A stretch of 64,000 bases of DNA from Clytia hemisphaerica (taxonomy: Eukaryota; Cnidaria; Hydrozoa; Leptothecata; Clytiidae). The notes below the pieces were generated by a model that was given only the letters and a program-made list of their open reading frames with translations, did no database searches and had not been told where the DNA came from. Where the stretch lies: positions 124,001-188,000 of the forward strand of contig CACVBU010001185.1 of the NCBI GenBank assembly GCA_902728285.1, in the 5' to 3' direction. The position numbers were made by a program, and so were the translations under genes. Positions within the stretch are counted from its first letter, which is position 1. Each line of letters opens with the position of its first letter. Below are positions 12,931 through 23,807 of the stretch, piece after piece.

Positions 12931-13262
12931 CTTAAAAGTGCTGTTCTTATTATTTAACTGTGGTTGGTTCGACAATTCTATATATACTTAGACTATGGTG
13001 TGTTGCCAGTCAGTGTGGTCGACAAAAGGACACTGATCACAATCAGTTCAAATGTTATCACTATCACATGCTTAACGACAACAAACAATAAAAGGAGATA
13101 GCGGTTATTGATTGGTCAATGATAAGGTCATAATAAGACAACCTTTTAACACATTACAAAAATGTGGAAATATTGTTTGATAGAAAGGAGTGCGATGATT
13201 TTACATGCAACCACGTGTGGTTTCATAGCGTTTTTCTTGTTTGAGGGACGAAACCAGGCAGC

Positions 13263-13358
13263 CCAGCTGGCACACAACGTTGTTTCAACGTTCATCTAAC
13301 GTTATATGGATGTTGTGAACATTAGATTAACGTTGAAATAACGTTGTGTGTCAGCTGG
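13263..13358. mobile_element. 96-bp palindromic MITE, CCAGCTGGCACACAACG family, copy 1
   Basis: The inverted arms are CCAGCTGGCACACAACGTTG and the inverse of ACGTTGTGTGTCAGCTGG, with CAACGTT repeated inside. A second copy is at 19749. Confidence 0.75.
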
Positions 13359-13706
13359 AAGGAGTTCGCGCTTCAAATCCTCGCTTCTTACAATGTTCCA
13401 TCCAGTTCATAGTTAGCCGAGCCAGCTAACATTTGGCAAAGTGAAAACATTCGAAAGACTTTCTCAAAGTCTTAGATTATTAATAGCTTATCCACGTAAA
13501 ATACCGAGTCATTTCGAATTTTTTCCAAAAGTTTCATGAATCCTGTTAAAACTTATGTACCCCAATAAACCTAACCCAACAAGATGATCGAGTCCGAGGC
13601 TACCAGGATCGAATGATATCAAAATGTCAATTCTGCCTGCGATTTAAGTTAATCACATTATTCCCATCTTCACTCGTATCAATCAGATTCGAGAAAAGAC
13701 CCGAAA

Positions 13707-13877
<171 letters not shown>

Positions 13878-14161
13878 AAAAACCTGAAGATCCAAAAAAG
13901 GCATTTTCTACAAATTTAACTGATTTTGGGGAAAACCGGCAACACAAACAACAAACTTAATGTTTTCTCGATAAGAAAAAAGTTCCTTTATGAGTCACCT
14001 ATGCAAACGAGCGTTCCTTAAAATACAAATGTTTGCCCTGAAGGGAAATCAGAAATGAAAAACAAACAAGGAATATAAAAAGATGGATTGATTTTCGATA
14101 GCGAAGTACTAATTGAAACAGTAAAGAAAGTAATTGGTAAATTATATATATTTGTGACCTA

Positions 14162-14400
14162 CACGTTTTTTTTTATAAGAACATCCAAAATTTTTGAAGC
14201 CTTCGGCTGTTCTTAACTTTTTGAATTTTAAGTCTAAAAATGTTCTTAACATGTTCTTATTTTGACCATTTTGCGAGTATTTTTGGCCATTTTCCTAAGA
14301 AAAAGGGCGTTTTTGAGACCACAAAGCTTTAAAATGTTCTTAACTTGTTCTTAGCTTTTTGGCCATCGAAGCCTCATATTCTTATATTGTTTGTTTTTAT
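14162..14400 (+). repeat. TTCTTATAA-family repeat, well-preserved copy 5
   Basis: It begins ACACGTTTTTTTTTATAAGA, has GAACATCCAAAATTTTTGAA, and ends at TTCTTATATTGTTTG. It is colinear with the reverse complement of the copy at 9246. Confidence 0.75.
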
Positions 14401-16395
14401 AGATTTGAGAAATTTTTTAACAAATTCTGCTTTGACAACGTAAAAGGCACTTTTTTCTAGAATTCAAGAAAGATGGAAATCTCGAGTCTGTGGATATGTG
14501 GATTCATTTTATAAAAACAATTTTATAGAAATTGAGAAAATTTACCAGTTCTTATAAAAAAGAGTAGACGAATCGGAGCGAAAATAATTTAACGAAAACC
14601 TTATCAATACCATTAATAAAGTAAAACGAATACCTATGTGAGAGTATGTGAGATTGGGCTTTTCCATAAAAAAAGTCCCTTCCCCCTGGTTGAAGAAATC
14701 GGACGTCCGAAGAGATATCAATTTTTTTGGGATCTGATTTCACAATTTGTGAAAGAAAATTAAACCTTGAATTTCTTATAGCGAGCGAAAAAAAGTTTTG
14801 GATAATTCGTCTTAGTCTTATTGTGGTTTTTTGATATCACAGTATAGAATCTTAAGCTTTTATAACACAAAAACTATTCTTCATTTTTCTTTTCTTTCCT
14901 TGCCAGAACAAAAGTTTTTAGCGTTTGTACGATAGGAAGAGGAGAGGAATATTAAAGAAAAGGAAGAATTACAGGCTTGAGGAGGAATTTTTTCAGGATT
15001 GAAATGCCCAAATTTGGGTGTGAAAGAAGTGTAGTTGTAAAACAGAGAATCCTATAAAAACATATGTTTTGGATTGAAAAGGAAAAAAGCATGTTATAAT
15101 TAAAGATAAAGGAAGAAAACTAGGGTGAAAAGAACCCCTAAAAATAAAGAGATAAAAATATTGTATTGAAAAAAAAGATAAACTGCTGTAAATTTTTTTT
15201 AAAGATAAGCTTTTTGAGACTGTGGTGGGGTTTCTTTTTCTTTCTTCAGAAGACTGATGTTTATATATTGCGTTTATCTTATTTTGTCGGAAGGGAGAAC
15301 TCGAACAAATGGGTATGGGCTGAACTCAAAAATAAATCACAACCACAAAAACGGGGTAGAGGATCTAGGTCTAGGTCTAGAAAATTACGGATATTTTCCC
15401 TAGATTTCTAGATCTCAATTGTTAAAGAATCAAAGGAAACGACATCATTCCAAGTTCATCAGATAAAAGTGGACAGTTCTTTTAATTAAAGGATTTTTTA
15501 AAAGGAATCTTTACGAAAGCGAATTTAGGAGTGAAGCAGTATGGCTACATTACGCGCACGTACCTTCTACACGGCGAAAATTTGCTATATAAATTACATA
15601 TCCAAAATGACGATTTTGTGATATGATTATGTATGGTTTAGCGTAAATCCACGGAAATTTTTTCGGTCTCGTAGATAGGACTGTGAATGCCGTTTTAAAA
15701 ATGGTAGACCCTTCTTGCAGTGGTGAAAAGTTAACGGAAGCCGAAACACGGACCAAAAATCTGAAGTTGATCGAATTATTTAAACAGTGGATCTTCGGTT
15801 TTGAATGTTTGTTTTGAGTGGAAGAAATTTGGTTCGAATGGTAACAGCAGTAGTGTTGGGCGTTAGGAATTAAAACCATGTCTCTTTTTAGAGATCGTCT
15901 GTTTTGTTAGCCACTTGCGAAAGGAGATGAAGTCTGGATCACTTCGCAACCCCTTACACAATACAGCTAGTTACTCATTTAAATTATTCCGTAGCTAAAC
16001 ACCTTAACTACAATTTTGAGACAAAGCAATCCCCCTTCCAACCAAAACTTTTGAGAGCAGTTTCATTTATTAATTAAAATTGAAAATCATGTATATTCCG
16101 GTTTATTTCAGAGCTCAATAAGCAAACCCCCACCCAAAAAGATCTGAATAATTTCATGCAATGCGAAGACGAAATCAAAGAATGTTAACAATTTCTTTTA
16201 GGGAGTAATTACAAATTACCCTTAAGTTAGTACCATTAACTAAACATCATTAAGAGGTTATTATTTTTTTTCGTACCCTCATTAGAGAATGACCACCGAA
16301 ATGGCCGAATATAGAAACACGGCTTTTATTTCACTTGATGCCGAATTTTTATTGTGTGTATTACATAAGAAAACGAAATGTTAATTTCCTTAAAT

Positions 16396-16960
16396 TTGGA
16401 AAGATGAAGTCGGATGAACCGTGGTAAGAGAAAGTTGACTCGTTGGAAAGAAGGAGTCAAGTGGATTGTTTGGAAGGTGAATTTAAGTATATGTTACTTT
16501 CCTTTTTGGACACATGAAGTCGGATGAACCGTGGTAAGAGAAAGTCGAGTCGTTGGAAAGAAGGAGTCGAGTGGATTGTTTGAAAGGTGAATTTAAGTAG
16601 ATTGTTGAAAAGATGTAGTCAAGCGGGTCGTTAGAAACATGAAGTCGAATGGGTCTTTGGAAAAAGGAAGTCTAGTGGATCGTTAGAAAGATAAAATTGA
16701 GTGGATCGTTGGAAAGGAGAAGTCGAGTGGATCGTTGGAAAGAGGAGGACGTGAGGTTCGTTGAAAAAAGGAAAACAAGTTGATCGTTGGAAATGAGAAG
16801 TCGAGTAGATTGGTGACGTTCACTGGATCGTTGGAAGGAGAAAGTCGAATGGATCGTTAGAAAGAGGAGGACGTGAAGATCGTTGGAAATATGAAGTTGA
16901 GTGGATCATTGTAAAAAGGAAGTCGAATGGAAAGGAAAGTCCAGTGGATCGTTGAAACTA
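16396..16960 (+). repeat. Degenerate minisatellite, GAAGTCGAGTGGATCGTTGGA units
   Basis: About twenty imperfect repeats of roughly 24-30 bp, with consensus words GAAGTCGAGTGG and ATCGTTGGAAAGA. A higher-order duplication of about 117 bp (GAAGTCGGATGAACCGTGGT twice) is at the left. No coding frame is conserved. Confidence 0.85.
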
Positions 16961-17181
16961 GCGCCCGAGTATGTTCTAATACTAACAAAAGCAGTGTAAA
17001 ACAATATCTCGATTCGCCGAGGAAGTTGTTTCGTTGGTGTTGGATTGCTTTCCAATTTATATCTAAACTGGGTGTTACTACTGGTTAGTGGGACCACAGG
17101 TAATTGATCATGAAGACCAAAAACAGACAATGTGTGCTATAAATCTCAACGATTATAATTGTTATTTGATGAATTTAATTA

Positions 17182-17327
17182 CCTTATCGGGGAAAACTTC
17201 GTCGGGGAAAAGTGACGAAATTTTGGACAAGTGACGAATATTTTCTCCGACGAAAATTTTCCCCAATGCGTTTACCAACTACCAGCAAGTGACGAATTTT
17301 TCCCCGACGAAGTTTTCCCCGATAAGG
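17182..17327. mobile_element. TA-flanked MITE with CCTTATCGG ends (32-bp perfect inverted repeats)
   Basis: The left arm starts CCTTATCGGGGAAAACTTCG and the right arm ends CGAAGTTTTCCCCGATAAGG. The arms are perfect for about 30 bp and flanked by TA. GTGACGAA is repeated inside. Confidence 0.78.
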
Positions 17328-17669
17328 TATATCAATGTAAAACATTTGACTGCTAAATCCTTTGTTAAATCTTCTTCGTAATTCTAATTGATGCTTTACC
17401 AATTTTAATAGGTGGCGAAAGGAAAAACAATCAAAAAAGTGGGAAGACAAGATGTCTCTGGTACTTATTAATCATCCAATTAAATTTGCACCGCAATAAA
17501 CTAACATTTTAGAACGACATAATTTAATTTAGCCCCCTGAACAAAACGAATATCGTCTTAGTTTCTTACGTTTAACAAAACGACATTATGAAATCATAAT
17601 ATCACGAGATAAAATAATGGTGATTTTGACAAGTTTCAGGTACATTAAAGAAACGATGATCAACTACAC

Positions 17670-17903
17670 CTTTTTCTTTATAAGAACATCCAAAATTTTT
17701 TTTGAAGCCCTCGGATGTTCTTAACTTTTTGAGTTTTATTAAGCCTAAAAATGTTCTTAACATTTCACCATTTTGTAAGTATTTTAGTCCATTTTCCTTA
17801 GAAATTGAGTCAGCAAAGCCAAAAAATGTTCTTAACTTGTTCTTAAGATTTTGCCAATCGAAGCCTTATGTTCTTATATAGTTTGTTCTTATGAAAAAAT
17901 AAC
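17670..17903 (+). repeat. TTCTTATAA-family repeat, copy 6
   Basis: It contains TTTATAAGAACATCCAAAAT, CTCGGATGTTCTTAACTTTT and the right end TTCTTATATAGTTTGTTCTT. It is colinear with the copy at 14162. Confidence 0.75.
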
Positions 17904-18699
17904 GTGTTTATCCGAAGGTGCCATTAATCTGATAAACCTCCTTAGTTCCTGTTCAAACTACAAACAAATTAAGCAAGAATTTATTGAGGTAATATCCTCA
18001 TTTCAGGCAGTAAATAGAAAAAAAAATTGTCTACTCCAACTTAGAACTATCTTTTATAAGAACCATTAGACTTACCTACACTAAGCCTCAGCTTCTATTA
18101 GCTCGTAACTTTTCAGACTTTTTTAAATAATATTTTTGACGCTATTCTAAGAAGAAATTTAATCAACATATTCCATGTTATTTCCGAATTTAATTAAGTA
18201 GTTTTTGTAATTGTTATTAGGCTTGGCCATAATTAAGCATTGCGTTCGTACAAATTGTTCTTAAATTGTTCTTATAACAAACAGCGCATTTTAATCCATT
18301 AAAAGAGGGACGAGTCATTCATAAAATGCCTTTAAATCAAATTTTGTGCAATATAAAATATAATGAGTCGCGTGAAGGGAGAATTTAATCAATACACCGG
18401 CTCAAGAGATTCTAATCTCCATTAAGAAGCCACTGACGCCACAGCAGCATTGATGCATAGGACCTTCCTTCGGTGATCAAGAAGTTATTTTATATATCTT
18501 TGACCTAGGACAAATTGAAACCAAACTGATCACAGTCAACTTAAGACTCTCTTTAGGCACTTTCTACAAGATCGACGCTCTATAATAGTAATTCAAGACA
18601 AAGTTATGTATCCTTATAAAAAACTAAGGCATCAAAACAAAGTTATCATTAATAACTCCCCCTTCTCAAAGACCCGGTAGGATTTTTTCAGCCAGTGAG

Positions 18700-18985
18700 G
18701 ATAAAAATAACGGACTAAAACTCGATGGGGATTTATATTCCCACATATTTTATGGCTATGGATTTAAATTCTTTTTGTTTTCAAGTCACAAAATTCAGTG
18801 GGAATGGGAAAAATTGCAAAACATTTTGCAGTGAGGATTCGTTTATTCGTTTATTTTCAATGGGTACTAAAATTGGAGGAGAATTTTCCACTGGGGACGA
18901 TATTTTAGCCAATTTTTCCAGTGGGAAGGGGTCCCAGTAGGTCTGTAAGAATGGGATGTATTAATAAAAGTCTGAAGTAAAACAA
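18700..18985 (+). repeat. Dispersed repeat (CCAGTGGGA family), copy 1
   Basis: The right part, from TCCACTGGGGACGATATTTT to GTCTGAAGTAAAA, matches a segment in an SMG5 intron at about 26728-26850. The left part has similar CAGTGGGAATGGGAAAA words, as if internally repetitive. Confidence 0.6.
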
Positions 18986-19748
18986 CGTCTTGGTGAACTG
19001 TGACAAATCAACCACCCTTCTGACAGACCTTTTACTTTAAACAACAAGAAAAACTAAAAAAGTTGACGAGCAAATACGTAATCAGAATTAAAGATGGCCA
19101 ATAAAATAATATCCAAGATAAATACAAAGTCTGAAAGTGAGGGTGGGATGAAAGAAAGAGAGGGTTTCTTGAGGCAGCAAGCATAAACTCCTGACAACCA
19201 ATGAAAATGGAGCAAATGTCTCAATATGACCAAATATGGTCATTGAAAGAGTGAATTGATCCTGGTATGATAATTCAAAGGAGAAGAGGTTATTAGCAAG
19301 AAGGGATCACATGGCAATTAAGTGAGTTGAAGTGATTTATGTGTTTTTTTGTTAATCGATTGTGCTTTTTTAATTGAATGTCGACTTCCATATAATCTGT
19401 TTTATAACATCTTTTGTAAGAACATGACAGCCGTGAATTTTAAAATCGTGGAAAACAAGGCTTTAGTTCTTCTATCAATCATGCATAAAACACATCTGTT
19501 TGATGTTAAACAAGAATTTTGATGTTTTGATGCCCCCATACACTTCAAAACAGTAAACAGAAAGGGAAGGAGTATAGAAAAGGATGAGATCTTAAGATGA
19601 GGAGAGTTCTTATAACAAATTGGGAGAGGATTACCGCAGTGGTATGATGATTACAAAAACATAACAGATGAAACCACTCCGTGAGACTGGTAAGCGAAAC
19701 GATCGGTCTGTGTTTTAATTAATTTCATTTTTCATTTCTCATCCATTC

Positions 19749-19844
19749 CCGGCTGGCACACAACGTTGTCTCGACGTTCATCTAACGTTATATGGACGTT
19801 GTGAACGTTAAATAAACGTTAAAACGACGTTGTGTGCCAGCTGG
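19749..19844. mobile_element. 96-bp palindromic MITE, CCAGCTGGCACACAACG family, copy 2
   Basis: Same length and layout as 13263-13358, including the central CTAACGTTATATGGACGTTG. The arms end in ACGTTGTGTGCCAGCTGG. Confidence 0.75.
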
Positions 19845-20237
19845 GTTCGATCATTGGAAGTTTTGTTAATACAGTCACAATGCCGGACAAAAGGTTGTAG
19901 ACAAATGAAATTTCAGTGAAAAATGATGAGAAATAGAGCAAAATGACTCTTCTATGTGTCTGAAAGGGGATGGAAGTTAAGAAAAACACTTTTGAAGTCG
20001 TTGCATTGCTTTTGAATTGCTTTTGAGGGAAACACAAGCAAAAAATCAGCGTTTTGATACTGGTGTAAGCCAGTTAATCAAGCCCTTGTGGTTTGACTGC
20101 AGTGGGTGACTTTCAAAGACTTTGAACAGCTTTGAATGGGTTTGGAAAGCACCCAAAGCCTCTTGGGAACTTGTTTTTGATCAATATTGAAGTATTTTGC
20201 AAATATTGCAGAAGTCTACCAACCTTTTGTCCAGCAT

Positions 20238-20392
20238 TGCAACTCTCTCTAATTCGAAGCTTTATTATTCAAATCTCTCTGTAATTCGAACTAAAATATT
20301 GGTCCCCTCAGCTAGAAATTAGTATAAAATACTTTCTGTAATTCGAAGAACATTTTTGACCCCTTCAAGATCGAATTAGAGAGAGTCAACTG
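20238..20392. mobile_element. MITE with CAGTTGAC ends (pogo/Tigger-like)
   Basis: The left end is GCAACTCTCTCTAATTCGAA and the right end GAATTAGAGAGAGTCAACTG, inverted and followed by TA. CAGTTGAC ends with TA target sites are typical of pogo/Tigger-type Tc1-mariner elements. AATTCGAA words are repeated inside. Confidence 0.6.
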
Positions 20393-20914
20393 TACTTAAA
20401 AACACTTTCTATTTTGTCTCATAACAACTGTTTTGTTGGTGATAGTGATCATGTTTGTATTTTGCTGAATTGGTTCATTTGTCAGTTTGAAAGAAATAAA
20501 GATTTAAACTAGTGCAGTAGTTTATAAAACGAACACATACTTAAAATCGAAAGAATGTCGCAAAAACTTCTAAGGAGTGACGACGGATGGAAGAGGATAG
20601 ACAAAGATGAATACACTTTTTTATATTAAACATTTTATGAGAACAACAAGGCTCACCCAAAATAAGAACAATCCAAGAAGGGGAAAAGTATTTTAATTTG
20701 GGGTATAAAGACTATAAATACCTCAATTTATAAATTAGAACAATTTAAGGAATTTAAGGCTAAAAATTTGGATTTAAAAAATGTAAGCCGCGTCTCAACG
20801 AAAATTTACTGGTTCTGATATTCATCAAGTGTACAAGGCTGTCAACAATTTACAGGATTCTCTGCTTAATGGAGAGATATGACCAGTGTCATGTAAATGG
20901 AGGGATACAAAATA

Positions 20915-21140
20915 CACTTTTTTTTGTAAGAACATTCAAATTTTTTGAAGCCTTCAGATATTCCTAACTTTTTCAGTTTTAAGCCTAAAAATGTTCTTAA
21001 AAACATTTCTTATTTTGACCATTTTCCTAAGAAATCGGGTGTTTTTGAGTCCACAAAACCTGAAAATGTTCTTAACTTGTTCTTAACATTTTAGCCATCG
21101 AAGCTTTATTCTAATAGTTTCTTCTTATATAACAAGTAAT
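20915..21140 (+). repeat. TTCTTATAA-family repeat, copy 7
   Basis: The left end is TTTGTAAGAACATTCAAATT. The core TTTTGACCATTTTCCTAAGA and the segment AATGTTCTTAACTTGTTCTT match the other copies. Confidence 0.72.
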
Positions 21141-21329
21141 ACTTTAATGGACCTACCTATTTATAAAACGAATAATTAGAATTTAATGGAAGTAATGTAT
21201 AATTTTAAATTTCGATTTATATATCTATTGGAACGGAGAAAGCAATTAAGAAACGCATCGATGTTTAACGGTGAAAGAAAAATAATATCGACACTTTAAT
21301 CAATCATTCAGAGAAAATTAAAACTGAGA

Positions 21330-21970
21330 AAATCTCAAAAAAAAAACCGCTTTTTTCGGGACATTTCCGGTTCTAGCGGCCGGAAAAATTTCTTTTTCGA
21401 AAATTGGGCTCTGTCACATTTTGGGCATTGCCATTTTACATCATTGTGCAAAAAATCATGAAAATCTGTCGAGTATAAGTTGAAAAAATGAAGGAAAACC
21501 GTTTTTTTTACGCCGGTTTTTTGTGTTCTGTTCCGGCGATTTTTAAGGAGTTCCGGATTCAAAGGATGATTTTTTTGGAAATCAAACGATGCTAAGTTTT
21601 GGGCATCATCATAAAGAACATTTTTCTGTAAAGAAACAATTAAATAAGTTGAAAAAATGTGACGGAAATGTGAAAAAACGACGATTTCCGGCACATTTCC
21701 GGTTCTACAGACCGGAAAAAATTGTTTTTCGGCAAACGGTTTTCGACACCTTTTCGGCAGTACTAATGTGCATCTATGTGCAAAAAATCGCAAAAAACTA
21801 ATGATAAAATCTCGAGAAAATCTCAAAAAACCGCTTTTTTCGGGACATTTCCGGTTCTACCGGCCGGAAAAATTTTTTTTTCGAAAATCGGGCTCCGTCA
21901 CATTCGAGGGTTTATAGTAATGCACCTTTGTGCAAAAAATCAGAAAAATTGAATGAGCCAATCTCGAGAA
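21330..21970. repeat. Imperfect tandem array of about 160-bp units (CGGGACATTTCCGGTTCT)
   Basis: Three to four related units contain CCGCTTTTTTCGGGACATTT, CCGGTTCTA.CGGCCGGAAA, CGAAAATCGGGCTCCGTCAC and GTGCAAAAAATC.. AAA. Related pieces continue at 22480-22610. The 163-codon minus-strand ORF across the array is an artefact of the repeat. Confidence 0.7.
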
Positions 21971-21977
21971 AAGTTGG

Positions 21978-22047
<70 letters not shown>
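21978..22047. repeat. (TAAC)n microsatellite
   Basis: About 70 bp of perfect TAAC tetranucleotide directly after the CGGGACATTT array. Confidence 0.95.
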
Positions 22048-22049
<2 letters not shown>

Positions 22050-23197
22050 GAACACAGGTTAATTTATAGGACCTCCACCCCACCGGGGTAGGTCCAAAAA
22101 CGTGTAGAATTCTTTAAGCCGTTAACAACAGGAAAACAACATTAGAATTTAAAACATTTATCTGGAAAAAATCCACTTGCTGACGTCAGCAATTACAGAA
22201 TAAAAAGAGCTGCCAGGTTTTGTTAAATGAGGTCATTAGCAAATTAAACGAGCAGTTCATAAAGAGATTGTTAATTATGTTTCATTTCCTGCCTAAACTC
22301 TATATTCGAAAACACATATCTACTATATTTAACAACCAACTAAGATGATCCCAACTTCCCTGAAAATTACACCATTTACATTTTAGCTTCAATGCATTAT
22401 CAACAAGTTATATGTCTATTGAACCTACCTCGCTAAACAACAGAAAACATTAAATTAGAAATAAACAACAAATCAGGAAAAAACTGACGATTAAATCTCG
22501 AGAAAATAAAAACCGCTTATTTCGGGACATTTCCAGACAAAAATTCAGAAAACGGAGCCAACGGACGAACATGGTTAATTCATGGAACCTCCAAAGTGGG
22601 TCTAAAAAACAATCAAGTCTGGCGCGGAAAGTTGGCGCGGAAAGGTGAGAAAAAGAGACTGGACTGAGCTTGTCAGGGTTTGAATTACGTCACATACCAG
22701 CCTTTGCATTCACTTTCACAGATACATCTAACGTCACCCGTCACCCGACAAATCATAAACTATGAAGATTTAAGTTCAAAACGTCACGAGTCGGACCTAA
22801 GACTCTCGTAATAATGTTTCAGTTGACAATAAGGAACATATTTGTTTCTAGATCACCTGCACGTGATCCAATTCAAATAAAAAAATCACCATTGAAATTG
22901 TCCAGCTATTATGGATGGATAATGGATATTAAACATTAAAGCCCATTCAACCAGATTTAAGTAAGACGAGGAGACAAAGCGACTACCCCGTGCATTTACT
23001 AACAAACAGATAGATTAGCAGCCTTACTCTTTTCATGTTATTTATGTTTGATGAAGAGATTTGTAAGTAGGATAACATTAACTTTAATCTACAGTACTAT
23101 TAAAGAACTACAAGCTCTCAAAACTTTTCCGATTTGGAGTATGGTGATCGCTGTATCTATTTTGTCGGAGTTGTGATACAGTTGACGCTCGCTAATA

Positions 23198-23359
23198 GAC
23201 CTTATCGGAGTTTTTGATTTTGTGCATTGTGGGATTGTTTCGAGTGTGTTACAATAGAAATCTCTTAGGAATTCCTCGAGGGAATTATATTGTAATACAC
23301 TTGAAACAATCCCACAATGCATCGCTTTTTTAGAAAAATCAAAAATTCCGATCAAGGTC
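23198..23359. mobile_element. TA-flanked foldback MITE with GACCTTATCGG ends
   Basis: The left arm includes GACCTTATCGGAGTTTTTGA and TTGTGGGATTGTTTCGAGTG; the right arm is its inverse with small differences (CCGATCAAGGTC). It is flanked by TA. Nearly the whole element is palindromic, and chance ORFs here are artefacts. Confidence 0.72.
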
Positions 23360-23807
23360 TATTCGATGCGTTCCATTATTCGATAATATTGAAAGCCACA
23401 GCAAAAAGAAACTCTCATGAAGTGAACAGCGCTCTACTGTACTGTTCGATCACGCTCCTCTTTCAATAGCTGTCTACCAGAAGGGTAGGATGCTCTATCT
23501 TTGCACTACGGTCATTAATTATGGAGTCAGTTGTCTACAAGCAAATGGGCATCAAGTTAAACTTTCAACACTTTCAAAGTTTCTGATTTTTACCAACAAA
23601 TAAAGATGAACAAACCGGAGGTCGTTATGAGGAACAGGCGATAGATTAATACACGAAAAATTATGAAAAATATTTTAATTTCTCGAGTAAGCCATAAAAT
23701 TACAGGGTGCAAAAAGATAAAATAATTAGTCCTGATGTTCTTCAGTGCCCCCTTAGTGAAAATAATAATTTTTTTGGGTCAACTTGTAAAAAATGAAAAA
23801 CAGAATC

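Noticed and set aside
13320-13390. Possible tRNA B-box (GCTTCAAATCC)
   Set aside because: No A-box at the right distance and no cloverleaf can be drawn; it directly follows a MITE.
15550-15879. 109-codon minus-strand ORF
   Set aside because: No recognisable motif, no splice or start context, and composition typical of chance frames.
21335-21826. 163-codon minus-strand ORF
   Set aside because: It spans the CGGGACATTT tandem array; composition and frame follow the repeat, and no family motif is seen.
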